From Edwardsiella tarda ATCC 15947 = NBRC 105688 (GTDB taxonomy: Bacteria; Pseudomonadota; Gammaproteobacteria; Enterobacterales; Enterobacteriaceae), in contig NZ_CP084506.1 of NCBI RefSeq assembly GCF_003113495.2, positions 3,162,001 to 3,226,000 on the forward strand: 64,000 nucleotides of DNA, in the 5' to 3' direction. The translations under genes and the position numbers were made by a program. Shown piece by piece: positions 20,703 through 32,337 of this stretch. Positions within the stretch are counted from its first letter, which is position 1. Each line of letters starts with the position of its first letter. Below the pieces are notes generated by a model. It saw only the letters and a list, made by a program, of their open reading frames with translations. It did no database searches and was not told where the DNA came from.

Positions 20703-21446
20703 TCAACGCGCCGCGCTACGCTGGCGAACCGCCTCAAACAGGCAGATCCCCGTGGCGACCGAGACGTTAAGCGAAGACACGCTTCCCGCCATCGGGATAC
20801 TGATCAATTCGTCGCAATGCTCACGCGTCAGACGGCGCATACCATCGCCCTCGGCGCCCATCACTAACGCCATCGCGCCCGCCATCTTGCTCTGATACAG
20901 CGAGTGATCCGCTTCGCCGGCCGTGCCGATGATCCAGATATTTTCTTCTTGCAACAGGCGCATAGTCCGAGCCAGATTGGTCACCCGGATCAACGGCACG
21001 CTCTCTGCCGCCCCACAAGCGACCTTCTTAGCGGTCGCGTTCAGTTGCGCGGAGCGATCGCGCGGCACGATCACCGCATCGATGCCTGCGGCATCGGCGC
21101 TACGCAAGCAGGCGCCCAGGTTATGCGGGTCGGTCACGCCATCGAGGATCAGTAGGAATGGCGGATGATCCAACGAGGCGAGCAGATCGGGCAAATCGTT
21201 CTCCTGATATTGCCGGCCCGGTTTGACGCGTGCCACGATGCCTTGGTGTACGGCACCCTCCACCTTCTCATCCAGCCATTGGCGCTGGGCGACCTGTACC
21301 CGAATGCCGCCCTCCTCCAACTGTTGTAACAGCGGCAGCAGGCGACGATCCTCGCGGCCCTTCATGACAAATACTTCTAAGAAACGCTGCGGATCGCGCT
21401 CCAACAGGGCTTTGACGGCGTGAATGCCGTAAATGATTTCACTCAT
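20703..21446 (-). CDS. rlmB: 23S rRNA Gm2251 2'-O-methyltransferase
   Basis: A 247-residue SpoU/TrmH-family enzyme that methylates G2251 in the peptidyl-transferase P loop of 23S rRNA. The N-terminal substrate-binding domain starts [16 protein letters not shown]; the knotted SPOUT domain holds [27 protein letters not shown] and [17 protein letters not shown]. Slightly longer than E. coli RlmB (243). It is downstream of rnr on the same strand, separated by two strong hairpins. Confidence 0.96.
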   Translation of the reverse strand: MSEIIYGIHAVKALLERDPQRFLEVFVMKGREDRRLLPLLQQLEEGGIRVQVAQRQWLDEKVEGAVHQGIVARVKPGRQYQENDLPDLLASLDHPPFLLILDGVTDPHNLGACLRSADAAGIDAVIVPRDRSAQLNATAKKVACGAAESVPLIRVTNLARTMRLLQEENIWIIGTAGEADHSLYQSKMAGAMALVMGAEGDGMRRLTREHCDELISIPMAGSVSSLNVSVATGICLFEAVRQRSAAR

Positions 21447-21468
21447 AATCGTCAGATTTATTACTCAT

Positions 21469-21532
21469 CGCCGGCCCCATAAGGGGCCGGCGTTAGATGG
21501 GTCGATGGGCGGCGGCCAAGCCGCCCGTATGA
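21469..21532 (-). other. Two strong hairpins between rnr and rlmB
   Basis: CGCCGGCCCC-ATAA-GGGGCCGGCG (21469-21492) is a perfect 10-base-pair stem, and GGGCGGC-GGCCAA-GCCGCCC (about 21507-21526) is a second one. Neither has a T tract. They lie in the 95-base gap of an apparent nsrR-rnr-rlmB operon and may be RNA processing or stabilising elements, or weak attenuators. Confidence 0.6.
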
Positions 21533-21541
21533 CGCACCGGC

Positions 21542-23992
21542 TTAGCCAGCGCTCTTGTTGCGTGCCCGCTTCGCCTTGGTGGCGGCGGCAATTTTACGCG
21601 TCTGCGCCGACGGCTTCTTACTCTTGCCGTTGCCCTTCCCTTTCTTGGCGGGCGTCGCAGCATCGCCACGACGGAAAGCACCATCTGGCTCAAAATTGGC
21701 CGGCATCTTACCACCGCGTCGTGCAGCACGCGATGGCTTCTTCTCTTTACCGTTGGCGGTCTGCTTCGCCTTGACGCGCGCCGTCTTGCCCGCGCCGCGT
21801 ACACCACGTGCCGTCGAAATCAGCGCGAAGTCAATCTTACGCTCATCCAGATGTACCGCATCCACCTTCACCTCGACCTTGTCACCCAGGCGATAAACCT
21901 GCCCAGAGGACTCGCCGATCAGGCGCTGCCCCACTTGGTCGAAACGGTAGTAGTCATTATCCAGCGTCGAAACATGTACCAGCCCATCGATAAACAGATC
22001 GTCCAGGCGTACAAAGAAGCCGAAGCCGGTCACGCTGGTAATGATGCCACCATAGGTCTGACCGACGTGGTCCTGCATGAAGTCACACTTCAACCAATCG
22101 GAGACGTCACGGGTCGCCTCATCGGCGCGCCGTTCGGTCATCGAGCAGTGTTCCCCCAGCTGCAGCATGTCCTCCACGTGGTAGTGCCAGCCACCGCTCG
22201 GTGTCCAGCGCTCCGTACGCCCCTGCTCACGCGCCAGCAGATACTTGATGCCGCGGTGCAACGACAGGTCAGGATAACGGCGGATCGGCGAGGTGAAATG
22301 CGCATAGGCCTGTAGCGCCAACCCGAAGTGGCCGCGGTTCTCCGGATCGTAGACCGCCTGCTTCATCGAGCGCAGCAACATGGTCTGCAACATCTCGTGA
22401 TCGGGACGATCGGCGACCTGATCCATCAACAGCGCATAATCCTTCGGCTCCGGCTGTGTCCCGCCGCCCAGGGAGAGCCCCAGCTCCGCCAGGACGGTGC
22501 GCAGCGCCATCACATGGTCTTCGCTGGGCTTGTCATGAATACGGAACAGCGCCGGCTCGTGGTATTTCTCCATAAAGCGCGCCGCCGAAATGTTGGCCAA
22601 GATCATACATTCTTCGATCAGCTTATGCGCGTCGTTGCGAACCGTCGGCTCGATGCGCTCGATGCGCCGCTCGGCGTTAAAGATAAACTTGGCTTCTTCC
22701 GTCTCGAAAGAGATCCCGCCGCGCTGCTCACGGGCATGATCCAACGCCTTATACAAAGCATGCAACTCTTCTAGCGGCTTGACCAACGCATGATAGTGCT
22801 CACGCAACTCCTGGTCGCCAGCCAAGATGTGCGCCACCTTGGTGTAGGTCAGACGCGCATGAGAGCTCATCACCGCCTCGTAAAACTTATAGGAGGAGAG
22901 GCGCCCACTGGCGGCTATGGTCATCTCGCATACCATGCACAGGCGATCGACCTGTGGGTTAAGCGAGCATAGCCCATTGGAGAGCACCTCCGGCAGCATC
23001 GGTACCACCTGAGAGGGGAAATAGACGGAGTTACCACGGCTACGCGCCTCGTGGTCCAGCGCGGTGTTGGGGCGTACATAGTAGCTGACATCGGCGATGG
23101 CGACCCACAGGCGCCAACCGCCACCACGCTTCTTCTCGCAATACACCGCGTCATCAAAGTCGCGTGCGTCCTCGCCATCGATGGTCACCAGCGGTAGATC
23201 GCGCAGATCCACGCGCCCGACCTTGGCTTCCTCCGGTACCTGTTCGCTGAGATCGGCCACCTGGCGCTCAACCTGCTCCGGCCAAGTATGAGGAATTTCA
23301 TGGCTACGCAGTGCGATATCCACCGCCATGCCGGTCCCCATGTTGTCGCCCAGTACCTCGACAATCTTGCCGACGGCCTTGGTCCGACGCGTTGGGCGCT
23401 GGGTCAGCTCGACCACCACCACGTAGCCCATCCGGGCACCGGCGATCGCCTCGGCAGGGATCAAAATATCGAAGCTTAGGCGGCCATCATCCGGCACCAC
23501 AAACCCGGTACCCGCGTCGGTAAAGTAACGCCCAACGATCAGGCCTGCACGTGGCTCCAGCACGCGCACGACACGAACCTCCTTGCGCCCGCGCCGATCG
23601 CTGCCGGTCACCTGGGCCAAGATCACGTCGCCATGCATGCACATCTTCATCTGTTCCGGCGACAGGTAGAGATCATCCTTCTGCCCTTCACAACGCAGGA
23701 AACCAAAGCCATCGCGGTGGCCGATCACCGTACCTTTGATCAGATCGAGACGTTCCGGTAAGGCGTAACACTGGCGGCGGGTAAAAATCAGCTGCCCATC
23801 GCGCTCCATGGCGCGTAGTCGGCGGCGCAGCGCCTCCAGATCATCGTCACTGGTCAGCGCTAACTCCTGCGCTAGCTCCTCACGGCTGACCGGCTTCTCG
23901 CGCTTGGCCAGGTGCATCAGAATAAATTCACGACTGGGGATCGGGGAGGCGTATTTTTCGGCTTCGCGTTCCAGATAGGGATCTTGTGACAT
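21542..23992 (-). CDS. rnr: Ribonuclease R
   Basis: An 816-residue 3'-5' exoribonuclease that degrades structured RNA, matures rRNA and acts in trans-translation quality control. An N-terminal winged-helix, two cold-shock domains, the RNB catalytic domain (about residues 260-590, with DARDFDDAV) and an S1 domain (about 645-725) are followed by a Lys-rich tail that in E. coli aids unwinding. Length is close to E. coli RNase R (813). It follows nsrR and precedes rlmB, as in E. coli. Confidence 0.97.
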   Translation of the reverse strand: MSQDPYLEREAEKYASPIPSREFILMHLAKREKPVSREELAQELALTSDDDLEALRRRLRAMERDGQLIFTRRQCYALPERLDLIKGTVIGHRDGFGFLRCEGQKDDLYLSPEQMKMCMHGDVILAQVTGSDRRGRKEVRVVRVLEPRAGLIVGRYFTDAGTGFVVPDDGRLSFDILIPAEAIAGARMGYVVVVELTQRPTRRTKAVGKIVEVLGDNMGTGMAVDIALRSHEIPHTWPEQVERQVADLSEQVPEEAKVGRVDLRDLPLVTIDGEDARDFDDAVYCEKKRGGGWRLWVAIADVSYYVRPNTALDHEARSRGNSVYFPSQVVPMLPEVLSNGLCSLNPQVDRLCMVCEMTIAASGRLSSYKFYEAVMSSHARLTYTKVAHILAGDQELREHYHALVKPLEELHALYKALDHAREQRGGISFETEEAKFIFNAERRIERIEPTVRNDAHKLIEECMILANISAARFMEKYHEPALFRIHDKPSEDHVMALRTVLAELGLSLGGGTQPEPKDYALLMDQVADRPDHEMLQTMLLRSMKQAVYDPENRGHFGLALQAYAHFTSPIRRYPDLSLHRGIKYLLAREQGRTERWTPSGGWHYHVEDMLQLGEHCSMTERRADEATRDVSDWLKCDFMQDHVGQTYGGIITSVTGFGFFVRLDDLFIDGLVHVSTLDNDYYRFDQVGQRLIGESSGQVYRLGDKVEVKVDAVHLDERKIDFALISTARGVRGAGKTARVKAKQTANGKEKKPSRAARRGGKMPANFEPDGAFRRGDAATPAKKGKGNGKSKKPSAQTRKIAAATKAKRARNKSAG

Positions 23993-24030
23993 TGGGGTTC
24001 CTCCGTTGTCATCAGCATGCTGCCGCGGGA

Positions 24031-24453
24031 CTAGACCAGCAGCAGTTTATAAAGCGGTGAGTTATGTTCTATCAGGTCGGCCAAGGTGCATTTATCCAAC
24101 TCTGCCAAGAAGGCTTCCGTCGCACGCTGTAGCACAGGCTTCAACCGGCACGCCGGCGTGATATGGCAAAACGACTGCGAACAGTTAACCAGTGTCAACG
24201 GCTCCAGCTCACGCACCACGTCACCGATGCGGATCTCGCTAGCCGGACGCCCGAGGCGGATACCGCCATTCTTACCGCGTACCGCGGCGACAAAGCCGGC
24301 CCGACTAAGCTGGTTGATTATCTTGACCATGTGATTACGCGACACGCCATAGACTTCCGTCACTTGGCTGATGCTGGTCATCTGCCCCTCTGGCAAGGCG
24401 GCCATATACACCAGGGCGCGCAAGCCAAAATCGGTAAAACTGGTTAACTGCAC
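24031..24453 (-). CDS. nsrR: NO-sensitive Rrf2 repressor NsrR
   Basis: A 140-residue Rrf2-family repressor. The N-terminal winged helix ([13 protein letters not shown] is the recognition region) is followed by three cluster-binding cysteines, Cys91, Cys96 and Cys102 ([14 protein letters not shown]). Nitric oxide destroys the iron-sulfur cluster and derepresses targets such as ytfE and hmp. The start is GTG at 24453 with AGAGG upstream, as in E. coli. First gene of nsrR-rnr-rlmB; a target operator is visible at 14151-14173. Confidence 0.97.
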   Translation of the reverse strand: MQLTSFTDFGLRALVYMAALPEGQMTSISQVTEVYGVSRNHMVKIINQLSRAGFVAAVRGKNGGIRLGRPASEIRIGDVVRELEPLTLVNCSQSFCHITPACRLKPVLQRATEAFLAELDKCTLADLIEHNSPLYKLLLV

Positions 24454-24740
24454 GAATACCTCTATTTATCACACCGCATCGGCGGTGAGTCGTGGAGAAG
24501 GGTCGGCCTGGCGTACACCACCACGCCTCGTCACGGCGAGGAGAACGCCCCCACCGCTCACGGATACGGTAGATCGCGCGAGGCGAGGGAGGGGAACTAG
24601 GCTAGACTCCATAACAACACACGTTCTCAAGGTGCCTGAATCGTTAGGGAGACTACCTATACTGGATAATAAACCAGCCAGATGAAAGCGACTAATTTAT
24701 TTAGTGATATCGGCGAGGATTGAGCCGATACGCGGAGGCG
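24454..24740. other. nsrR upstream region
   Basis: Between the nsrR start and the purA terminator there is no supported gene. The half next to nsrR (24470-24590) is GC-rich with several short stem-loops on the minus strand, suggesting a structured leader. The distal half is more AT-rich and should contain the promoter, but I cannot place it firmly. Confidence 0.4.
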
Positions 24741-24773
24741 AAAACAACAAACCGGCCCATAGGCCGGTTTGTT
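24741..24773 (-). terminator. purA terminator
   Basis: Twelve-base perfect arms (AACAAACCGGCC and GGCCGGTTTGTT) with a CATA loop, followed on the minus strand by GTTTT, 19 bases after the purA stop. Confidence 0.9.
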
Positions 24774-24791
24774 AACGACGGTACGACGCGC

Positions 24792-26099
<1,308 letters not shown>

Positions 26100-26189
26100 T
26101 CACCACGTTGTTAAAAATGGATTCTACCATCTCACTTTTCAGCTTTCAGCTCTTTTTCGCACACGATTGCGCAAATTTTGTCTGACATA

Positions 26190-26390
26190 TCATCCACCGA
26201 GGCGACTACGCAACATGTAGTAGATCACCAGCCCGGCAACCACTAGACCACCGCCATAACGGCGCAATAATCCATCAGGCAACTGCGTCATGGTGGCGAT
26301 CATTCGCCGCCATGCCTGCGGAAAAAGCATTGGCCCCAACCCCTCGACTACCAATACCAGCGCCAACGCCATCCAAATCGTCGAATTCAT
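26190..26390 (-). CDS. yjeT: YjeT, small inner-membrane protein (DUF2065)
   Basis: A 66-residue protein with two hydrophobic segments (starting MNSTIWMALALVLVVEGLG and, later, GGLVVAGLVIYYML). It matches E. coli YjeT closely. The function is unknown; in E. coli it is the last gene after hflC, ahead of purA. Here an acyltransferase gene separates it from hflC. GGGGGAAAG precedes the ATG at 26390, which is chosen over an upstream in-frame ATG. Confidence 0.92.
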   Translation of the reverse strand: MNSTIWMALALVLVVEGLGPMLFPQAWRRMIATMTQLPDGLLRRYGGGLVVAGLVIYYMLRSRLGG

Positions 26391-26580
26391 CTTTCCCCCG
26401 TGAACGACCCCTCGGGCCGAGTGTCTGAATAAGGTGCGCGATTCTATAATTGGAAGCACAGAACGCCAAACTCCACGTGCTTAGCCCGCCATGCCTACGC
26501 ACGGCGTAATTTTCAGAACACTCCTTAGCCAATATGGCATAACATCCGCTATAATCCGCCAACTTTTTTCAGGAGGCGAA

Positions 26581-27693
26581 ATGAAACCAGGGCGCAACCA
26601 CTTCTTTGACATTTTGCGCGTCGTATCGGTGCTCTTCGTGATCACCTCGCACTATAGTTATATGTTCGATACCAGCAGCGTGCTGACCTTCCCGCGTGAG
26701 TATCTGACCGCAGGCATCGGCCGATTGGGTGTCTCATTTTTCTTTATGATCTCGGGCGCGCTGGCCTACCTGTCGCTACGCAAATATGCGGCCGGCGAGT
26801 ATTACCTGCGACGCGTCTATTCGGTGTTGATCCCTTACAACATCGCCTATTTTGGTATGGCGCTACTGCTGTTGGCACTGAGCGCCTTCTTCATTTACCC
26901 CAATAATCCGCTGGCCGAGGTCGGGCCGAGCGGTAGCCGATCAGTGCTGGATATGTTGCCCTCGGTACTCGGCTTCGACCATTACCTGCACGGGGTGTAT
27001 GAGATCAAGACGGTCTATTTCACCGGGGAGTGGTTTATCGGGTGCATCATTCTGTTGTATGCCATCTCACCATTGATTTACCGCGCTATGGTACGCTACC
27101 CGATGTGGACCATGCTGGCTACCGTCGCCATCACACTGGCCGCCTATGATACCCGCGTCACGAATCCCTATTGGTCGGCGCAGGTGCGTATCAGTGACTT
27201 CACCTTCGGGATGCTGTTTATCCATCTGCAGATCCAGTTTACCCGTTACGCTCGCCCATTGGCGCTGCTGGCTGGGTTGTTGATCACCGCCGGCGTCACC
27301 TGGGCACATCTCAGCCACCAGACGGTGCGTGAGGTGCTATTCCCCCTGGCGCCGGTGAGTCTGTTGTTCGCCGTGGCTTTCTTCTTCATCGTCCAGGCGC
27401 TCTACCAGCTGCTGCACCCCTGGCTCAGCCGGCCGCAGGTCAGTCAGGTTCTGCTCAGCCTCGCCTCGCGCGCCTATATCATCATGCTGTTGCAACATGT
27501 GGTGGTGATCTTCCTCAGTGCCAATCTGGACATGTCGGTACTCAATGCCACACAGGCCATCGCCCTATACCTGATCGTACTGGTGGCCATCGAACGCCTG
27601 TCGGTCCTGTTTAAGCCCCTGGCGGTGAAGACCGAGCGTCTGCTGATGAGCAAGACGCTGCGCCGCAATGTCGGGCAATTGCCCACCGCCTGA
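26581..27693 (+). CDS. Acyltransferase-3 family membrane protein
   Basis: A 370-residue protein with about ten membrane segments and the acyltransferase-3 (OafA/OatA/WecH-like) fold. NHFFDILRVVSVLFVITSHYSYMF holds the conserved family Arg and His near residues 15-30, shown here only by position, and LGVSFFFMISG is the second family motif. Such proteins O-acetylate or succinylate surface glycans. No SGNH domain or glycan cluster is attached, so the substrate is unknown. AGGAGG lies before the ATG. It breaks the usual hflC-yjeT adjacency and has its own terminator. Confidence 0.88.
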   Translation: MKPGRNHFFDILRVVSVLFVITSHYSYMFDTSSVLTFPREYLTAGIGRLGVSFFFMISGALAYLSLRKYAAGEYYLRRVYSVLIPYNIAYFGMALLLLALSAFFIYPNNPLAEVGPSGSRSVLDMLPSVLGFDHYLHGVYEIKTVYFTGEWFIGCIILLYAISPLIYRAMVRYPMWTMLATVAITLAAYDTRVTNPYWSAQVRISDFTFGMLFIHLQIQFTRYARPLALLAGLLITAGVTWAHLSHQTVREVLFPLAPVSLLFAVAFFFIVQALYQLLHPWLSRPQVSQVLLSLASRAYIIMLLQHVVVIFLSANLDMSVLNATQAIALYLIVLVAIERLSVLFKPLAVKTERLLMSKTLRRNVGQLPTA

Positions 27694-27716
27694 CCACTAG
27701 GCTTCGCATCATCATC

Positions 27717-27742
27717 AGGGATACCTACGGGTATCCCTTTTT
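27717..27742 (+). terminator. Terminator of the acyltransferase gene
   Basis: AGGGATACC and GGTATCCCT pair around TACG and run directly into TTTT, 24 bases after the stop. Confidence 0.9.
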
Positions 27743-28117
27743 ATGCGCCATTCCCCCTCAACACGCCGGCACGCTTACCACATGGCCGACTCGTTGGGAA
27801 TAGTCGCGACATCAAACACGCCCAACGCCGCGGGGTGAACCCGGCAATAAACGCATGTCTACGGGCAAGAGGGGGCGATAGCGAATAGTTGTCGGACGAA
27901 CCAAACCACGTTAGCAAGAGGACCTTCAAGGAGGTCATCACTATACGTGGAGGCCTCATGTGCGCTGAGGCTGATCACGATAGCGTCCCTAGGACGACTG
28001 ACGCCTTGCAGGGCGGAGAATCCCTCCAAGCCGCACATTACCCAAGCGGGCCACAAATAAAGCCCCAGATGCCTCTTGTCGCCCCTTCTCGCCCCTCGCC
28101 GCGGTATACGCCAGAGC
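27743..28117. other. Gene-free gap between the acyltransferase gene and hflC
   Basis: Frames here have no ribosome-binding sites or recognisable protein features. The middle contains a run of short dyads (GACCT/AGGTC near 27923-27938, GAGGCCTC near 27951, CGTCC-CTA-GGACG near 27985-27997) between two terminators, which would suit an untranslated RNA or a decayed gene. Confidence 0.4.
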
Positions 28118-28147
28118 ATAAAAAAGGGATGCCCATGGGCATCCCTT
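28118..28147 (-). terminator. hflC terminator
   Basis: A perfect dyad with arms AAGGGATGCCC and GGGCATCCCTT, followed by a T tract on the minus strand, 20 bases after the hflC stop. It ends the long minus-strand superoperon. Confidence 0.92.
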
Positions 28148-28166
28148 CGCGGTGTCATAATTCGGC

Positions 28167-29168
28167 TTACTTGCTGCCTTTACCATCCGGTGACTTCATG
28201 TACTTGAAGAAGTCGCTATCCGGGCGCAGCACCATCACATCCTGGCCAGCCTTAAAGCTATTCTCATAGGCCTTCAGGCTACGGATAAAGGCGAAGAAGT
28301 CGGGATCTTTACTGAAGGCATCGGCAAACAGCTTAGCCGCCTCGGCATCCCCCTCACCCCGAATGATACGCCCTTCACGCTCCGCTTCCGCCAGGGTACG
28401 CGTTACCTCGTAGTCGGCGGTGGCGCGCAGTTTCTCAGCCTCCTCCTGCCCTTGAGAGCGATGACGGCGGGCTACCGCCTCACGCTCAGCACGCATACGC
28501 TGGTAGATAGCGTCGGAGACTTCCGTCGGCAGGTTGATCTGCTTGATACGCACATCCACCACCTGGATCCCCAGGGCCGCCATGCTGTTCGGGTTGACCG
28601 CCGGCGCCTTGCCGTTCGTCTCCCGCGCCACACGCGCCGCCGCGCTGGCGATGGCATCATCGGCTTCGGTCGGGGCCGCCGCATCGTCTACCGTACCGGT
28701 GTTCAATGCATTGCGCACATCTTCCATCAACTTACCGCGTGAGTCGGTAACGATATCCTTGATATCCAGACGACCAATCTCGGAACGCAGACGGTCGCTA
28801 AACTTACGCTTCAGCAACACCTCGGCCTGAGAGATATCGCCACCGCCCGTCGCCAGGTAGTAACGACTGAAGTCACTGATACGCCACTTGATATAGGAGT
28901 CGACGATCAGATCCTTCTTCTCCTTGGTCACGAAGCGATCCGCCTGGTTATCCATGGTCTGGATACGCGCGTCCAACATCTTCACCGATTCAATAAACGG
29001 TATCTTCAGATGCAGACCCGGCGCATACACCAGCGGCTTATTTTCGTCATCACGCAACACCTTACCGAAGCGCAGCACGATACCGCGCTGCCCTTCTTGT
29101 ACCACGAACAGAGAAGCATACAACGCGACCAGCACGACGATGAGAATCACTAACAAAGACTTACGCAT
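28167..29168 (-). CDS. hflC: HflC, subunit of the HflKC membrane complex
   Basis: A 333-residue SPFH/band-7 protein with one N-terminal membrane anchor (starting MRKSLLVILIVVLVALYAS) and a large periplasmic part. With HflK it forms a cage around FtsH and modulates its proteolysis of membrane proteins and CII. The band-7 start EEGQRGIVLRFGKV-like segment (VQEGQRGIVLRFGKV) and the coiled coil near residues 215-270 are present. Its ATG overlaps the hflK stop by one base (TAATG), indicating coupling. Confidence 0.97.
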   Translation of the reverse strand: MRKSLLVILIVVLVALYASLFVVQEGQRGIVLRFGKVLRDDENKPLVYAPGLHLKIPFIESVKMLDARIQTMDNQADRFVTKEKKDLIVDSYIKWRISDFSRYYLATGGGDISQAEVLLKRKFSDRLRSEIGRLDIKDIVTDSRGKLMEDVRNALNTGTVDDAAAPTEADDAIASAAARVARETNGKAPAVNPNSMAALGIQVVDVRIKQINLPTEVSDAIYQRMRAEREAVARRHRSQGQEEAEKLRATADYEVTRTLAEAEREGRIIRGEGDAEAAKLFADAFSKDPDFFAFIRSLKAYENSFKAGQDVMVLRPDSDFFKYMKSPDGKGSK

Positions 29169-30424
29169 TAATAATCTCTCCCCAGACGAGTGGTATCGTT
29201 ACGCTGAGCGTTGACGCGACGCTGGTCCATCACGCTGCTATCCGTGCTACTGCTGCTACTGCTGGCCGATTTGTTACTGGCCTGCGGCGGGTTGAGACGG
29301 ATCAGGCTGGTATCCTTGCTGTCGCTCGTCTGCGCCGCGCCCTTATCGCCACCACGCATGATCTGATCCAACGGCAGCACCATCAGGTTGTTGCTCTTGT
29401 CGTCGACCAGCACCTTACGGGTTTGACCCAATACGCGCTCCATGGTCTCCAGATACAAACGCTCACGGGTGATCTCCGGCGATGCCTTATACTCCGGCAA
29501 CAGACGAGAGAAACGCCCGACCTCACCCTGGGCCTCAAGCACGGTACGGTCCTTATACGCCTTGGCGTCTTCCAGGATACGCTGTGCCTGACCATTGGCG
29601 CGCGGCTGCACCTCGTTGGTGTAGGCTTCTGCCTCACGGATGTACTGCTGCTCGTTCTCACGCGCGGCGATGGCGTCATCAAAGGCTGCCTTCACCTCTT
29701 CCGGCGGGCGCGCGGCCTGGAAGTTAACGTCCAGGATAGTGATCCCCATATGGTATGGACGGATGATCTCCTCCAACACCTTCTGGGTATCATTACGGAT
29801 AACGGTACGCCCTTCCGTCAGGATGGTGTCCATGGTGTACTTGCCGATCACCGCACGCAGGGCACTGTCTGTCGCCTGGCGCAGGCTGTCATCGGCATTG
29901 GTCACGTTAAACAGGTACTCTTCCGGATTGGTTACCCGGTATTGTACGTTCATCTCGACGCGCACCACGTTCTCGTCGGAGGTGAGCATCACCCCAGAGG
30001 CGGCCAGTTCACGCACCGACTCGACGTTCACCGGGATAACATCATCGATAAAGGTCGGCTTCCAGTTCAGGCCCGGTTGCACCAGATGGCTGAACTTACC
30101 AAAACGTGTCACGACGCCACGCTCCGCTTCCTTGATGGTGTAGAAACCGCTGGCGGCCCAGATCACCACCACGGCAGCTACGGCGAGGCCGACCACCTTC
30201 TTCGCACCGATCGATGAGCGTGGGCCGCCCGCCGAGCCATTGCTTTTACCTCCGCCGAGGCCGCCCAGCTTCTTACTCATCTTACGGAACAGATCATCCA
30301 GATCCGGAGGCCCCTGGTCGCGCCCCCCCTTATTATTGTTTCCGCCGGAGTTGCCGCCATTGTTATTGCTGCTCCCCCACGGGTCGCGGTTCTGTCCGTT
30401 ATTACCGGGCTGATTCCACGCCAT
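29168..30424 (-). CDS. hflK: HflK, subunit of the HflKC membrane complex
   Basis: A 418-residue SPFH/band-7 protein. The cytoplasmic N-terminus (about residues 1-75) is rich in Asn and Gly (repeated NNGG), followed by a membrane segment (VVGLAVAAVVVIWAASGFY) and the periplasmic band-7 domain beginning IKEAERGVVTRFGKF. The C-terminal tail is Ser-rich (SASSSSSST). The start MAWNQPGNN at 30424 matches E. coli; four extra codons upstream do not. It partners HflC in regulating FtsH. Confidence 0.97.
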   Translation of the reverse strand: MAWNQPGNNGQNRDPWGSSNNNGGNSGGNNNKGGRDQGPPDLDDLFRKMSKKLGGLGGGKSNGSAGGPRSSIGAKKVVGLAVAAVVVIWAASGFYTIKEAERGVVTRFGKFSHLVQPGLNWKPTFIDDVIPVNVESVRELAASGVMLTSDENVVRVEMNVQYRVTNPEEYLFNVTNADDSLRQATDSALRAVIGKYTMDTILTEGRTVIRNDTQKVLEEIIRPYHMGITILDVNFQAARPPEEVKAAFDDAIAARENEQQYIREAEAYTNEVQPRANGQAQRILEDAKAYKDRTVLEAQGEVGRFSRLLPEYKASPEITRERLYLETMERVLGQTRKVLVDDKSNNLMVLPLDQIMRGGDKGAAQTSDSKDTSLIRLNPPQASNKSASSSSSSTDSSVMDQRRVNAQRNDTTRLGRDY

Positions 30425-30482
30425 GCTTCGCTCCATTCTTCATTGATTGGTGTTCCTCAGGACTCAATCTAGCAGGCAATTG

Positions 30483-31763
30483 CTAAACGATAAAGCTTAT
30501 CAATTCCTGTTGTTGCTTGCAGAGACGACGCCAGTCAACGACCGGCATACGGACCTGGAGTCCGATGCTGCCATCCTCTTCAATCCATTCCTTTTCGATT
30601 GCCTGAAGCTGGTAAAAACGGCTGCGCAAACGCCCTGCCGCTGGCGGCAGACGCAGCGTATAGCTGGCGATCTCACCGCCCAGACGTTCACTTAACGCCT
30701 GGAATATCAAATCCATCCCGCAGCCCTGCTGGGCCGATACCCAGACACGCCACGGACGGTTTTCTTCATCACGATCGATACGCGGCGCAAAGTCCGGCAG
30801 CATGTCGATCTTGTTCATCACCAACAACACCGGGATGCCATCCGCCCCGATATCTGCCAGTACGGTATTGACCGCGTTGATATTCTCATCGACCCGCGCG
30901 TCCGATGCATCAACGACGTGTAATAAAAGTGAAGCCTGCCGGGTTTCCAGCAACGTGGCCTTGAAGGCCGCGACCAAATCGTGCGGTAAATGGCGGATAA
31001 AGCCGACGGTATCGGCCAATACCGTCGCCCCGACATCATCGACCTCGACCCGACGCAGGGTGGGGTCTAGCGTGGCGAACAGCTGATCGGCGGCATAGAC
31101 GCTGGCCGTCGTCAGGGTATTAAACAGCGTCGACTTGCCGGCGTTGGTATACCCCACCAAGGAAACCGTCGGGATCTCGGCGCGCACTCGTGCTCGGCGC
31201 CCCTGCTCGCGCTGTTTCTCTACCTTCTCCAGACGCCCCAGGATCAAATGGATGCGATCGCGCAACAGACGACGGTCCGTCTCCAACTGCGTCTCGCCCG
31301 GCCCACGCAGGCCGATCCCCCCCTTCTGGCGTTCCAGGTGGGTCCAGCCACGCACCAGGCGGGTCGCTAAGTGGCGTAACTGAGCCAGCTCGACCTGCAA
31401 CTTACCTTCATGGGTACGTGCCCGTTGGGCAAAGATATCCAGGATCAGCCCAGTGCGATCGATGACACGGCACTGACATAGCCGCTCCAGGTTACGTTCC
31501 TGCGCTGGCGACAACGGATGGTCGAACAGCACCACCGAGGCGTCGGTCTCGGCGACAGCTTGGGCGATCTCTTGCGCCTTGCCCTCGCCAACAAAGTATT
31601 TGGGATGTGGTGCCTTACGGCTACCCGTAATGACGCGCAACGCCTGCACGCCTGCTGAGGAGACCAGAGATTCAAACTCACTCAGATCTTCGCTATCTTT
31701 TTCCTGAGAAAAATAGATATGAACCAATACGGCCTGTTCACCGGCTTCGTAACGGTCAAACAA
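30483..31763 (-). CDS. hflX: Ribosome-splitting GTPase HflX
   Basis: A 426-residue GTPase that splits stalled or heat-damaged 70S ribosomes. An N-terminal HflX domain ([12 protein letters not shown] near residue 55) and a coiled coil precede the G domain with P loop GYTNAGKST, switch [10 protein letters not shown] and NKID. The start is TTG at 31763, with GAGAGG eight bases upstream, giving [10 protein letters not shown] as in E. coli. It lies between hfq and hflK in the conserved superoperon. Confidence 0.97.
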   Translation of the reverse strand: MFDRYEAGEQAVLVHIYFSQEKDSEDLSEFESLVSSAGVQALRVITGSRKAPHPKYFVGEGKAQEIAQAVAETDASVVLFDHPLSPAQERNLERLCQCRVIDRTGLILDIFAQRARTHEGKLQVELAQLRHLATRLVRGWTHLERQKGGIGLRGPGETQLETDRRLLRDRIHLILGRLEKVEKQREQGRRARVRAEIPTVSLVGYTNAGKSTLFNTLTTASVYAADQLFATLDPTLRRVEVDDVGATVLADTVGFIRHLPHDLVAAFKATLLETRQASLLLHVVDASDARVDENINAVNTVLADIGADGIPVLLVMNKIDMLPDFAPRIDRDEENRPWRVWVSAQQGCGMDLIFQALSERLGGEIASYTLRLPPAAGRLRSRFYQLQAIEKEWIEEDGSIGLQVRMPVVDWRRLCKQQQELISFIV

Positions 31764-31861
31764 AGGAGAAACCTCTCAAACGGCATAGTCCGATGAGAAC
31801 GGAGAGCGCAGATGACGATTCGCCATCACGGCTCCCCGACGGGACTGACCAACAATACGCC

Positions 31862-32173
31862 TTATTCAGCGTCATCGCTGCCCTGAGTGGACTGGGAAGC
31901 GGCCTGACCGGCGTGATGATAGTTACTGCTACCCGTGCTGCCTGCACCCGCATTACCGCTATGGTGAGACACCGGACGGGAAGGGACCACAGTAGAAATC
32001 GCGTGCTTATAGACCATCTGGCTGACCGTGTTCTTCAACAGAATGACAAACTGATCAAAAGATTCAATCTGACCTTGCAGTTTAATACCATTCACCAAAT
32101 AGATCGAAACTGGGACACGTTCACGACGCAGCGCGTTCAAGAACGGGTCTTGTAAAGATTGCCCCTTAGCCAT
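31862..32173 (-). CDS. hfq: RNA chaperone Hfq
   Basis: A 103-residue Sm-like hexamer that pairs small RNAs with mRNAs. The Sm core (about residues 7-66) is nearly identical to E. coli, with [19 protein letters not shown], the proximal-face YKHA and the rim arginines in RRER. The C-terminal tail (after PVSHH) is low-complexity and variable, rich in Ser, Gly and His, ending in acidic residues. It lies after miaA with a 164-base gap that likely holds an additional promoter. Confidence 0.98.
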   Translation of the reverse strand: MAKGQSLQDPFLNALRRERVPVSIYLVNGIKLQGQIESFDQFVILLKNTVSQMVYKHAISTVVPSRPVSHHSGNAGAGSTGSSNYHHAGQAASQSTQGSDDAE

Positions 32174-32337
32174 TCTATCTTTTCCTTATTTGCTAGTTGC
32201 TTGTTGTATATAACAATCGTTCAGTACTAAGAACCCGATGGTTCTAATCAAAATAAACTGCGTAAAAAATGCGCACGGTGTACTATCCGGTTCACAAAGG
32301 CCAAGCAAACGCACAGCCATAGCCCAATTGTACACAA

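Noticed and set aside
27859..28269. Small open frames on both strands in the gap before hflC
   Set aside because: No ribosome-binding sites, odd composition, and one runs through the hflC terminator into hflC antisense.
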